Positions 1 to 5,426 of a DNA stretch of 5,426 bases are shown one piece after another. Numbering within the stretch: position 1 is the first letter of the stretch; each line of letters begins with the position of its first letter. Origin of the DNA: Candidatus Gastranaerophilales bacterium (GTDB lineage Bacteria; Cyanobacteriota; Vampirovibrionia; Gastranaerophilales; Gastranaerophilaceae). The DNA is taken from NCBI GenBank assembly GCA_021199975.1, contig JAJQHF010000026.1:1-5426 (forward strand), in the 5' to 3' direction. Both the position numbers and the translations under genes were made by a program. A model generated the notes under the pieces. The model was not told where the DNA came from. It saw only the letters and a list, made by a program, of their open reading frames with translations, and made no database searches.

Positions 1-15
1 CTACTTTACATAAAT

Positions 16-249
16 ATGAATATTTCAAAATTGAGACTAAACGGTGAAGGTAAGAATTATAATTTTGATAATGCTTCAGTTCCTAAAAATAAAAACTTTA
101 GCAGTTCTGTTGATACTGCAAAAAATAATGAAGTGAACAATTTACCATATTATAAAGATTGTTTTATTAATAAAAACTTTACAGCTTCTTTTAAAGGTGC
201 AATTGATACAACACCTAAAGATAGAAATGAACTCATTTCTTTTAGATAG
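16..249 (+). CDS. N-terminal fragment of a frame-disrupted ADP-ribosyltransferase-like protein
   Basis: This 77-codon frame has no recognisable domain. It is rich in Asn, Lys and Ser and looks disordered. An 'NKNF' segment occurs twice 27 codons apart (about residues 26 and 53), the second time followed by 'TASFKG' at residues 56-61. Short 'SFKG'-type elements near the N-terminus are, from memory, common in Gastranaerophilales proteins. The frame ends in TAG at 247-249, but the catalytic domain continues one frame over with a 53-base overlap. Removing one T from the run at 240-243 joins the two into a single 217-residue protein. I therefore read this as the 5' part of one gene, not an independent small protein. 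The ATG at 16 has no visible ribosome binding site in the 15 bases available, and the frame is open to the left edge, so the true start could lie outside the window. Confidence 0.5.
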   Translation: MNISKLRLNGEGKNYNFDNASVPKNKNFSSSVDTAKNNEVNNLPYYKDCFINKNFTASFKGAIDTTPKDRNELISFR

Positions 250-670
250 ATGTTCAACCAAAAGGGATTTAATCGTATACAGAGGAACAGGCTGCAATAT
301 CTTAAATCAGATAGAAACAGAAGCCGGAGAAGGAATTGGAAATATGATAAAAGAAGCAGTTTCTAATTCCGATGAAGAAAAATTAAATGAAATTGCAGCA
401 CAAATAATGGGAAAAAGCGTGGTACAGCACGGATTTATGTCAAGTGCATTATCAATAGAAAGTGCAGAAAGATTTGTTCCTTACAAAGGAGGAATTATAT
501 GGCAAATTAATTTACCTAAAGGTTTTGATGCAATATATGCAGACCCTTATAATGTCAGACACGGAGTTGAAAATGAAATACTTGTAAACAGAAATAAAGA
601 GCTTTTAATTAATAATGCAGAGTACAAAGACGGCAAATTTTATATATCCGCAGATATAGTACAAAAATAA
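197..670 (+). CDS. ADP-ribosyltransferase (R-S-E class) catalytic domain, 5' end in another frame
   Basis: The 157-residue frame carries the three signatures of the R-S-E ADP-ribosyltransferase fold in the right order (residues counted from the GTG at 197). They are the Arg of 'VYRG' (R29) for NAD binding, the Ser motif 'GFMSSA' (S82-S83), and 'VENEILV' with the ExE pair E125/E127. In known families ExE marks enzymes that transfer ADP-ribose from NAD to arginine; the actual target here is unknown. Related folds include bacterial exotoxin-type and effector transferases (VIP2/ADPrib_exo-like). No signal peptide or membrane segment is visible. The nominal GTG start has no spaced ribosome binding site, and the next start, ATG at 227, has only a weak purine stretch upstream. 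Independent translation is therefore doubtful, and fusion with the upstream frame by a one-base correction is more likely. The gene ends 30 bases before the stop of the convergent kinase gene. No immunity or antitoxin gene is recognisable beside it. The gene may be a pseudogene, a frameshifted call or a sequencing error. Confidence 0.72.
   Translation: MQLIQHLKIEMNSFLLDRCSTKRDLIVYRGTGCNILNQIETEAGEGIGNMIKEAVSNSDEEKLNEIAAQIMGKSVVQHGFMSSALSIESAERFVPYKGGIIWQINLPKGFDAIYADPYNVRHGVENEILVNRNKELLINNAEYKDGKFYISADIVQK
240..243 (+). other. Apparent one-base frameshift site (TTTT run)
   Basis: Reading from the ATG at 16, the frame reaches TAG at 247-249. Dropping one T from this run gives Leu-Ile-Ser-Leu-Asp-Arg and continues without interruption into the transferase domain up to the TAA at 668-670. 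The corrected length, 654 bases, is an exact multiple of three. The run is only four bases long, so polymerase slippage is not especially favoured. A natural inactivating insertion, a base-calling error and a rare +1 translational shift all remain possible. Confidence 0.55.
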
Positions 671-674
671 ATTA

Positions 675-696
675 ATTTTAGCATTTTCGCTCAAAT
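675..696 (-). terminator. Weak stem-loop between convergent genes, possible terminator of the kinase gene
   Basis: The arms 675-682 and 689-696 pair over eight positions with one mismatch (679/692) and a six-base loop. On the minus strand the hairpin starts a few bases after the kinase stop codon and is followed by a T-rich stretch (about 674-662) inside the end of the convergent gene. The stem is AT-rich with only two G-C pairs, so this is a tentative call. Confidence 0.3.
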
Positions 697-700
697 AAAA

Positions 701-1552
701 TTATTTATAAAAATTAATTACATCATTAACTAAATTTATTATTCTTGTTGTTATTTCTTCAATATATTCGGCACTTGTTAACCCGTTTATTATAATATCT
801 GCATTTTGCATAGTCGGTCTAATATATATTTGTGCGGTTGTATTTACGTCGTTAAACTGATGTTCAGCCGCAGACCCTGTTTTTCCTCTTGAAATTGCTC
901 TTGTAAACCATCGTTCTTTAATTTTATCAAACGGGGTAAAGACATAGACTTTAATATCAAATAAGTCAACAAGTTCTTCGCCTAGAACATACAAACCTTC
1001 TGCAAGAACAGCACGGGTTGGATTTTTATACGCTCTATTCGGAATACTTTCACAGGTTACAAAATCATACTCAGGTGCGTTAACACCGCAGCCGTTTTTT
1101 AAACTTATTAAATGAGCTCTCATAAGTTCTAAATTTATAGCATTTGGCTTGTCAAAACTAAATCCGGTTTTATATAATTCTTCATAACTTCCGGCAAGCT
1201 TTAACTCCTCCGACGTATCTTTATAATAATCATCACAGCATAATGTTGTATAAGACTCATTAAATAATTTTTTTCTTAATGCTTTTGAAGCATAATTTAC
1301 AAGAGTTGTTTTCCCCGAAGCAGATTCTCCTGTAATCCCGACTAAACATGGTTTGTTTTTAACGGTCATATATTCTTTTACAATTTTAATCAGCAGTTTT
1401 TCATTAATAGATAGGAATAAAGGTTGTTTTTGTCCTCTGTCTTCATCTAAAATATCTTTTATTCCATCTACAATTTTGAATACAGCTATACTTACATTCT
1501 CATTCCCGCAATTTTTATATTTTTCTCTCTGTAAGATGCTTTCTTCTTGCAT
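701..1552 (-). CDS. Uridine kinase / phosphoribulokinase-family P-loop kinase
   Basis: This 283-residue soluble protein is a predicted NTP-dependent small-molecule kinase. Visible motifs are the Walker A loop 'GESASGKT' at 75-82 and 'DDYYK' at 107-111, aligning with the catalytic-Asp segment of uridine kinases. They continue with 'FDKPNA' at 133-138, 'PEYDF' at 160-164, 'LAEGLY' at 183-188 (Walker B-like region), a lid-like 'RAISRGK' at 218-224, and 'ADIII' at 251-255. The order matches uridine-cytidine kinases. However, the position after 'YDFV-x' that is His in uridine kinases is Cys167 here, and the lid 'RD' is 'RA', so uridine may not be the substrate. About 65 residues precede the Walker A loop, whereas Udk-type enzymes have roughly 10-20; this extension has no recognised domain. 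The ATG at 1550-1552 is supported by GGAGAG (1557-1562) four bases upstream. The gene lies 86 bases downstream of the patatin gene on the same strand, so cotranscription is possible, although a -10-like box lies in the gap. Family assignment is firm; the specific product is not. Confidence 0.82.
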   Translation of the reverse strand: MQEESILQREKYKNCGNENVSIAVFKIVDGIKDILDEDRGQKQPLFLSINEKLLIKIVKEYMTVKNKPCLVGITGESASGKTTLVNYASKALRKKLFNESYTTLCCDDYYKDTSEELKLAGSYEELYKTGFSFDKPNAINLELMRAHLISLKNGCGVNAPEYDFVTCESIPNRAYKNPTRAVLAEGLYVLGEELVDLFDIKVYVFTPFDKIKERWFTRAISRGKTGSAAEHQFNDVNTTAQIYIRPTMQNADIIINGLTSAEYIEEITTRIINLVNDVINFYK

Positions 1553-1556
1553 TTAA

Positions 1557-1562
1557 CTCTCC
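1557..1562 (-). promoter_or_regulatory. Ribosome binding site of the kinase gene
   Basis: On the minus strand GGAGAG is followed by TTAA and then the ATG at 1550-1552. It is the clearest Shine-Dalgarno sequence in the window and fixes the kinase start. Confidence 0.75.
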
Positions 1563-1585
1563 ATTATCCGTTTATATAAGGTTTA

Positions 1586-1591
1586 ATTATA
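1586..1591 (-). promoter_or_regulatory. Possible -10 box upstream of the kinase gene
   Basis: A perfect TATAAT on the minus strand lies about 34 bases before the kinase ATG, in the 86-base gap after the patatin gene. No good -35 hexamer is found at 16-18 bases spacing, and TATAAT matches arise easily in DNA this AT-rich. It may give the kinase its own promoter, but it could be chance. Confidence 0.3.
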
Positions 1592-1638
1592 AAATAATTT
1601 GTTAGGTCATGCCCTTAATATTAATTTTTGTAACAGAA

Positions 1639-2823
1639 TTATTTTAGATAATTTTTAATGTCAGAAATTCTTTCTTCAAGTGTATGTATGATATTTTCAC
1701 ATTGCCTGCTTATCTGCTTTTCTTTATTTGTTTTTTCGCCGAATAAAAACTGCTTTTTTGTGTTTTGTTTGATTTCTGCTTTTAAATTTTTAATTTTTTC
1801 ATATATTGCTATATCTATGTACTTTGTATCTTCATACATTGATGATAGTATTTCATTGATTATATTTATTGAATAATTTAAGTTTTGTTTTGATATTGTT
1901 TTATACAACATTGTTATTTTATTTAAAAGTTTTTCATATATATTTAATATTATTCTCTTTTTATCTAAAATTCCCGATAGGAAATACTCTTTTGTAACTT
2001 TATATCCTTTTTCAATGAGGTTTTCTTTTACATCTCTGTCTATATTAAAATCAAACAAAATTATATCTTTTGTATCAATAACTATATAATCATATCTGTC
2101 GTTGTTATGATAAAGATTGAAAACATTTTCTGTTGAAAGATACAAAATAGAACTTATAACAGAATTTATATAATCAACGGGATTTTTAATGTCTTCGCCA
2201 TTTCTCGACCCTTCAAGTCTGAATTCGAGAAGTCTTGTATTAGGGTTATTGAGGTTATCATATATTTTCCATGCCGGTCTGCTTTTTATCAAATCACCGT
2301 CTACAAGAAGTTCATTAGCAATATTCATGGGTTTCATAAGACCGGGTAAGCTTGCCGAAGCTCTTACCGCAGATGCAATTTCAACATCCGGTGTATTGTT
2401 TTTTGAAAATACTGAAGGAGTATTTGTATTAATATTTATTGTCAGTATTTCTAAATCTTTTTCTATATCTTTAAAAAAAACTTTTTTACTTTTATCGTAA
2501 TTACAGCCGAGAACTTTTTTCCCTATTTTTTCTCTCAGCCATTCAAGAAATATTTCACCCTTGCTTAAAGATATATCAGAATCAAATATATTAATATTTA
2601 TATCTCTAAACATGTGCATATTGAAGTTTAGGAAAAATTCTTTTATTTCATCGGCACTGTAACCGATTGCATACAAAACGGCAAAAACAGCACCAACAGA
2701 AGAACCGCCGATTGAAGCAATTTCTATGCCGCATTCTTCAAGTGCCTGTATGGCACCGATATAGCACATGCCTCTTATTCCGCCGCCCCCAAATATACAG
2801 TTGTATGGTATTTTATTTGTCAA
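1639..2823 (-). CDS. Patatin-like phospholipase (serine lipid acyl hydrolase)
   Basis: This 394-residue protein is a predicted lipid acyl hydrolase acting on membrane phospholipids or similar esters through a Ser-Asp dyad. Counting from the TTG at 2821-2823, the oxyanion-hole glycine loop 'GGGGIRG' is at 12-18, the nucleophile elbow 'GSSVG' has Ser42, and 'VDGD' supplies the catalytic Asp175. All key residues are intact. The segment 'SAVRASASLPG' (151-161) before the Asp is also typical of bacterial patatins. No signal peptide or clear transmembrane helix is seen, so the enzyme is probably cytoplasmic or peripheral to the membrane. After about residue 283 comes a 110-residue Lys/Glu/Ile-rich, probably helical tail beyond the usual fold; it has no recognised domain. 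The same frame stays open to a TTG at 2851-2853, but that codon lies inside the hairpin after pnp and lacks a ribosome binding site. The TTG at 2823 is preceded by AAGAGG with a five-base spacer. The gene follows pnp on the same strand and precedes the kinase gene. Its physiological role is unknown. Confidence 0.92.
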   Translation of the reverse strand: MTNKIPYNCIFGGGGIRGMCYIGAIQALEECGIEIASIGGSSVGAVFAVLYAIGYSADEIKEFFLNFNMHMFRDININIFDSDISLSKGEIFLEWLREKIGKKVLGCNYDKSKKVFFKDIEKDLEILTININTNTPSVFSKNNTPDVEIASAVRASASLPGLMKPMNIANELLVDGDLIKSRPAWKIYDNLNNPNTRLLEFRLEGSRNGEDIKNPVDYINSVISSILYLSTENVFNLYHNNDRYDYIVIDTKDIILFDFNIDRDVKENLIEKGYKVTKEYFLSGILDKKRIILNIYEKLLNKITMLYKTISKQNLNYSINIINEILSSMYEDTKYIDIAIYEKIKNLKAEIKQNTKKQFLFGEKTNKEKQISRQCENIIHTLEERISDIKNYLK

Positions 2824-2828
2824 ATTAT

Positions 2829-2832
2829 CCTC
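2829..2832 (-). promoter_or_regulatory. Ribosome binding site that sets the patatin gene start
   Basis: The minus strand reads AAAAAAGAGG, then ATAAT, then TTG at 2823-2821. GAGG with a five-base spacer supports this TTG as the start. It lies directly 3' of the hairpin at 2839-2876, so the hairpin would leave it free or could influence access to it. Confidence 0.65.
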
Positions 2833-2838
2833 TTTTTT

Positions 2839-2876
2839 AAAATAATATCCCAAAAAAACATTTGGGATATTATTTT
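2839..2876 (-). terminator. Perfect 16-bp stem-loop after pnp, likely terminator or 3' end structure
   Basis: Arms 2839-2854 and 2861-2876 are exact reverse complements (16 of 16 pairs) with a six-base loop at 2855-2860. The hairpin begins 20 bases after the pnp stop codon. The three central G-C pairs are flanked by A-T pairs, and the 3' arm ends in TATTATTTT on either strand. That tail gives a U-rich end, but on the minus strand it is followed by A's rather than a long T run. It fits a pnp terminator of moderate strength or a hairpin protecting the pnp mRNA 3' end. Partial read-through into the patatin gene is possible. Confidence 0.6.
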
Positions 2877-2896
2877 TACTGATTTCTTACAGTTTA

Positions 2897-5032
2897 TTAA
2901 ATGCAGCTTGCGGCTTCTTCTTCTGTAACACCTTTAATAGTCAGGCTTACTTTCCCTCTGTCATCTATTTTTATAACTTTAACGGTAACAATATCACCGA
3001 CATTTAATCTGCCTTCGATAGTGTCAATTCTTTCTTTGCAGACTTGAGAAATATGAACCATGCCGTCTTTACCGGGTGCCATTTCTACGAAAGCGCCAAA
3101 TTGTACGATTTTTACGACCTTACCTTTACATACCATACCTTCAACAGGTTTAAAAGTCATTTGATTAATCATCTTTTTGGCAATATCCGCACCTTCTTTG
3201 TCGTTAGATGTTATTGTAACTCTGCCGTCATCTTGAATATCAATTTCAGCGCCGGAGGCTTCTATAATACCTCTTATATTCTTTCCGCCGGGACCTATTA
3301 CCGTTCCTATATCATCAACAGGAATAGTCATTGTAAATATTCTCGGAGCATACGGTGAAAGTTCTTTTGCAGGTTCGGTTATAACTTCTCTCATTTTTGA
3401 TAGAATATGGAGTCTGCCTTCTTTTGCTTGAGCCAATGCTCTTCTAAGAGTATCATTTGCAATACCTTTAGCCTTCATATCCATTTGAAGAGCAGTTATG
3501 CCGTCGTCATTACCTGTAACTTTAAAGTCCATATCTCCGAGAAAATCTTCAATTCCTTGAATATCTGTTAAAACTACGGGGTCTTTTCCGGGTTCTGTTA
3601 TCATACCCATAGCAACACCGCCAATCATACATTTTACGGGAACACCCGCATTCATTAAAGCCATTGAGCTTCCGCAGGTTGAACCCATTGAAGTTGAGCC
3701 GTTTGATTCAAGAACATCAGATGTAACTCTTATTGTATATCCGAATTCATCCTGAGAAGGAAGTGCGGGAACGTTAGCTCTTTCCGCTAAATTTCCGTGT
3801 CCTACTTCTCTTCTGCCCGGACCTCTCAATGCTTTAACTTCGCCGACAGAAAAACCGGGGAATATATATTTGTGCATATAAGTTTTTTCAGTTTCCGGGT
3901 CAACTCCGTCGAGTTCTTGCTTCATACCGGGACCCGCTAACGTAGCAACTGATAATATCTGAGTCTGACCTCTTGTAAATACTGCACTACCGTGAGCTCT
4001 CGGAATAACACCGACTTCGCACCAAATTGGGCGGACTTCGTTTGGCTTTCTTCCGTCTGCTCTTACACCTTCATCCAAAATCATTGCACGCATAATTTTC
4101 TTTTCAGCCGCTTTAAATTCTTCCGCAACAAAGTCAATGCCCGTTTCTTCTATAATTTGACGGATGTAGTGATCTTCGGGAAGAGCTTCAACTTTTTCTT
4201 TAACAAGTTTTTTTGCTTCATCAAGCTTATTTTGTCTGTATTCTCTGTCAAAGTTATGATATGCATCAAAAATCATATCATGAGCCGTTTCATCAATAAT
4301 TTTCTTTAGTTCTGTTGTATCATAAGGATTAACAAATTCTTCTTTTGTAACTCCGCATTCTTGCGCAAATTTAACTTGAGCTTCGCACTGTTTTCTTATT
4401 TCAACCTGTGCAAATTCAACAGCCTCCATAATTTCATCTTCGGTAACAAAATTACAGCCTGCTTCAACCATAATTACACTGTCATGTGTACCTGCTACTA
4501 CAATATCTAATGCAGATTTATCAGCCTCCTGATGTGTCGGATTTGCAATAAGCTGTCCGTCCAGTTTTGATACTCTTACTGCCCCGATAGGACCTTCAAA
4601 CGGCGCACCTGAAAGCATTAAAGCTGTAGATGCTGCCAACATTGCTAATGTATCAGGCTGATTTTGCTGATCATAGCTGAAAAGCTGCGCTACAATTTGA
4701 ATATCATTTCTGTATCCTTTCGGGAATAAAGGTCTTATTGGTCTATCTATTAAACGTGAAATAAGAATTGCTTTATCGCTTGCTTTGCCTTCACTTCTGT
4801 TATATCCTCCGGGGATACGTCCGATTGATGACATTCTTTCTTCATAATCAATTAATAACGGGAAAAAGTCTATACCAACTCTTGGTTCAGGGCTTACACA
4901 GCAATGCACAAAAAGCATTGTATCACCGCATCTTACCGTAACTGAGCCGGTAGCTGATTTTGCATATTTGCCTGTTTCTATTGTAATAACTTTACCGCCT
5001 ACAGGTATTTCCATTTTTTTTGTTTCTACCAT
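2897..5032 (-). CDS. pnp: Polyribonucleotide nucleotidyltransferase (PNPase)
   Basis: PNPase degrades RNA 3' to 5' by phosphorolysis, releasing nucleoside diphosphates, and can add 3' tails in reverse; it works as a ring-shaped trimer in the cytoplasm. At 711 residues it is full length. Domains in order are the first RNase PH core (about 10-145), a helical linker (about 150-300), the second RNase PH core (about 322-555), a KH domain (about 560-620) with 'GPGGKN' at 580-585, and an S1 domain (about 632-700). The catalytic Asp pair matching E. coli D486/D492 is D490 and D496. 'FTRGQTQ' (352-358) and 'GPGRREVGHG' (404-413), both phosphate/RNA-binding segments, are intact. The ATG at 5030-5032 has GAGAG (5040-5044) seven bases upstream. 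The gene is divergent from rsgA rather than placed behind rpsO as in E. coli. The S1 domain is followed by only a short acidic tail ending in Cys-Ile. Nothing suggests truncation or transfer. Confidence 0.98.
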   Translation of the reverse strand: MVETKKMEIPVGGKVITIETGKYAKSATGSVTVRCGDTMLFVHCCVSPEPRVGIDFFPLLIDYEERMSSIGRIPGGYNRSEGKASDKAILISRLIDRPIRPLFPKGYRNDIQIVAQLFSYDQQNQPDTLAMLAASTALMLSGAPFEGPIGAVRVSKLDGQLIANPTHQEADKSALDIVVAGTHDSVIMVEAGCNFVTEDEIMEAVEFAQVEIRKQCEAQVKFAQECGVTKEEFVNPYDTTELKKIIDETAHDMIFDAYHNFDREYRQNKLDEAKKLVKEKVEALPEDHYIRQIIEETGIDFVAEEFKAAEKKIMRAMILDEGVRADGRKPNEVRPIWCEVGVIPRAHGSAVFTRGQTQILSVATLAGPGMKQELDGVDPETEKTYMHKYIFPGFSVGEVKALRGPGRREVGHGNLAERANVPALPSQDEFGYTIRVTSDVLESNGSTSMGSTCGSSMALMNAGVPVKCMIGGVAMGMITEPGKDPVVLTDIQGIEDFLGDMDFKVTGNDDGITALQMDMKAKGIANDTLRRALAQAKEGRLHILSKMREVITEPAKELSPYAPRIFTMTIPVDDIGTVIGPGGKNIRGIIEASGAEIDIQDDGRVTITSNDKEGADIAKKMINQMTFKPVEGMVCKGKVVKIVQFGAFVEMAPGKDGMVHISQVCKERIDTIEGRLNVGDIVTVKVIKIDDRGKVSLTIKGVTEEEAASCI

Positions 5033-5077
5033 GTTTTTTCTCTCTTTTCTTTTTATACACTTCTATTATTCTTTATA

Positions 5078-5106
5078 ATTATAACTTAAACATTTATTTG
5101 TGTGTA
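5078..5106 (-). promoter_or_regulatory. Predicted sigma70-type promoter of pnp
   Basis: On the minus strand TACACA (5106-5101, four of six to TTGACA) is separated by 17 bases from a perfect TATAAT (5083-5078). Transcription would start near 5071, giving a leader of about 38 bases before the pnp ATG. The -10 box lies within a 12-bp perfect palindrome (5073-5084) that also reads TATAAT on the plus strand, so the site could fire in both directions. Confidence 0.55.
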
Positions 5107-5110
5107 AATT

Positions 5111-5119
5111 TGTTATAAT
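5111..5119 (+). promoter_or_regulatory. Predicted extended -10 promoter of rsgA
   Basis: The plus strand reads TGTTATAAT, a perfect extended -10 element (TG, one base, TATAAT). No convincing -35 box lies 16-18 bases upstream, which an extended -10 can compensate for. The expected start point is about 5125-5129, at or within four bases of the rsgA ATG, implying a leaderless or nearly leaderless transcript. Confidence 0.5.
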
Positions 5120-5128
5120 ATATTTTAT

Positions 5129-5426
5129 ATGATTGGGCGTGTAATTAAAATATTTTCGGATTTTTATTATGTTGAAACTGACTCGGGTATTGTTGAGGCA
5201 AAACTGCGAACAGTTTTGAAAAAACAAAAAACGGAAGTTTATACGGGTGATTTTGTTGAGCTTGAGCAGGTCGATTTGAACTCAATGCAGGCATTTATTT
5301 GTAATGCTATGCAAAGAACTTCTCTTATTACAAGACCTAAAGCCGCAAATGTTTCGCAGGTCATTATTGTTTCCGCCCTTAAAGAGCCTGATTTAAATTT
5401 TGAGCAACTTGACAGATATATTGCAC
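5129..5426 (+). CDS. rsgA: Ribosome small subunit-dependent GTPase A, N-terminal part (runs off the right edge)
   Basis: RsgA (YjeQ) is a circularly permuted GTPase that binds the 30S subunit late in assembly and helps release maturation factors such as RbfA. The 99 codons present cover the N-terminal OB-fold and the start of the GTPase domain. 'GRVIKIFSDFYYVET' (3-17) matches the usual 'G.I....G.Y.V' opening. 'TGDFVEL' (39-45) corresponds to the conserved GD-V segment, and 'TRPKAANVSQVIIV' (68-81) to the family's 'RP..ANVDQ..IV'. 'KEPDLNFEQLDRYI' (85-98) corresponds to the '.P..N...LDR.L' segment. The GTP-binding G motifs and the C-terminal zinc-binding domain would lie beyond the window. 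The ATG at 5129 is the natural family start, but no Shine-Dalgarno sequence precedes it; instead an extended -10 box ends nine bases upstream. The gene is divergent from pnp across a shared 96-base region, so the two may be transcribed from back-to-back promoters. Confidence 0.94.
   Translation, partial: MIGRVIKIFSDFYYVETDSGIVEAKLRTVLKKQKTEVYTGDFVELEQVDLNSMQAFICNAMQRTSLITRPKAANVSQVIIVSALKEPDLNFEQLDRYIA

Noticed and set aside
1353..1556. Plus-strand open frame opposite the kinase gene
   Set aside because: It is antisense to a conserved coding region, lacks a ribosome binding site and has low-complexity hydrophobic content from reverse reading.
1605..1614. Imperfect dyad GGTCATGCCC in the patatin-kinase gap as a possible operator
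   Set aside because: The symmetry breaks at the third pair, no second copy occurs in the window, and it is too short to support.
1615..1624. TTAATATTAA palindrome just after the patatin stop as a terminator
   Set aside because: It is ten A/T-only bases with no loop and no G-C pairs, so it is unlikely to form a stable RNA hairpin.
1658..2500. Two plus-strand open frames opposite the patatin gene
   Set aside because: Both are antisense to intact patatin motifs and show no recognisable domain or start signal.
701..2823. Patatin plus nucleotide-type kinase plus ADP-ribosyltransferase as a defence system such as CBASS
   Set aside because: No cyclic-nucleotide synthase, sensor or second-messenger gene is visible. 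The transferase is on the opposite strand with a broken frame, and the kinase resembles metabolic enzymes.
3044..4309. Plus-strand open frames opposite pnp
   Set aside because: They mirror highly conserved PNPase coding sequence and have no features of their own.
1..5426. CRISPR array, insertion sequence or prophage genes
   Set aside because: No regularly spaced repeats, terminal inverted repeats, transposase, integrase or phage structural motifs were seen.

Overview
The window is AT-rich and compact, with five gene loci and no intergenic gap longer than about 100 bases. The base composition, the AGA-rich arginine usage and a short 'ASFKG' element near the start of the first protein resemble gut Vampirovibrionia/Melainabacteria (Gastranaerophilales, non-photosynthetic relatives of Cyanobacteria). 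This assignment rests on recalled similarity, not a search, and is moderate at best. The region is bacterial chromosome; no insertion sequence, integrase, tRNA, rRNA or CRISPR array is visible.

Layout from left to right: (1) 16-670, plus strand: an ADP-ribosyltransferase-like gene whose reading frame is broken near 240-243. The N-terminal part lies in one frame and the catalytic domain in another. (2) 701-1552, minus strand: a P-loop kinase of the uridine kinase/phosphoribulokinase family, convergent with gene 1. (3) 1639-2823, minus strand: a patatin-like phospholipase. Its best start is a TTG with a good ribosome binding site, not the longer open frame that runs back into a hairpin. (4) 2897-5032, minus strand: pnp, a complete polynucleotide phosphorylase. 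A perfect 16-bp stem-loop separates pnp from the patatin gene. (5) 5129 to the right edge, plus strand: the first 99 codons of rsgA, a ribosome-assembly GTPase, divergent from pnp across a 96-base promoter region.

The housekeeping pair pnp and rsgA (RNA turnover and 30S maturation) occupies the right half. The patatin and kinase genes follow pnp on the same strand, and the ADP-ribosyltransferase-like locus lies at the left edge. The genes do not form an obvious single pathway. The observations most worth checking are the broken ADP-ribosyltransferase frame, the patatin start and hairpin, the kinase with altered nucleoside-contact residues, and the apparently leaderless rsgA. I do not see convincing evidence of a new multi-gene system here.
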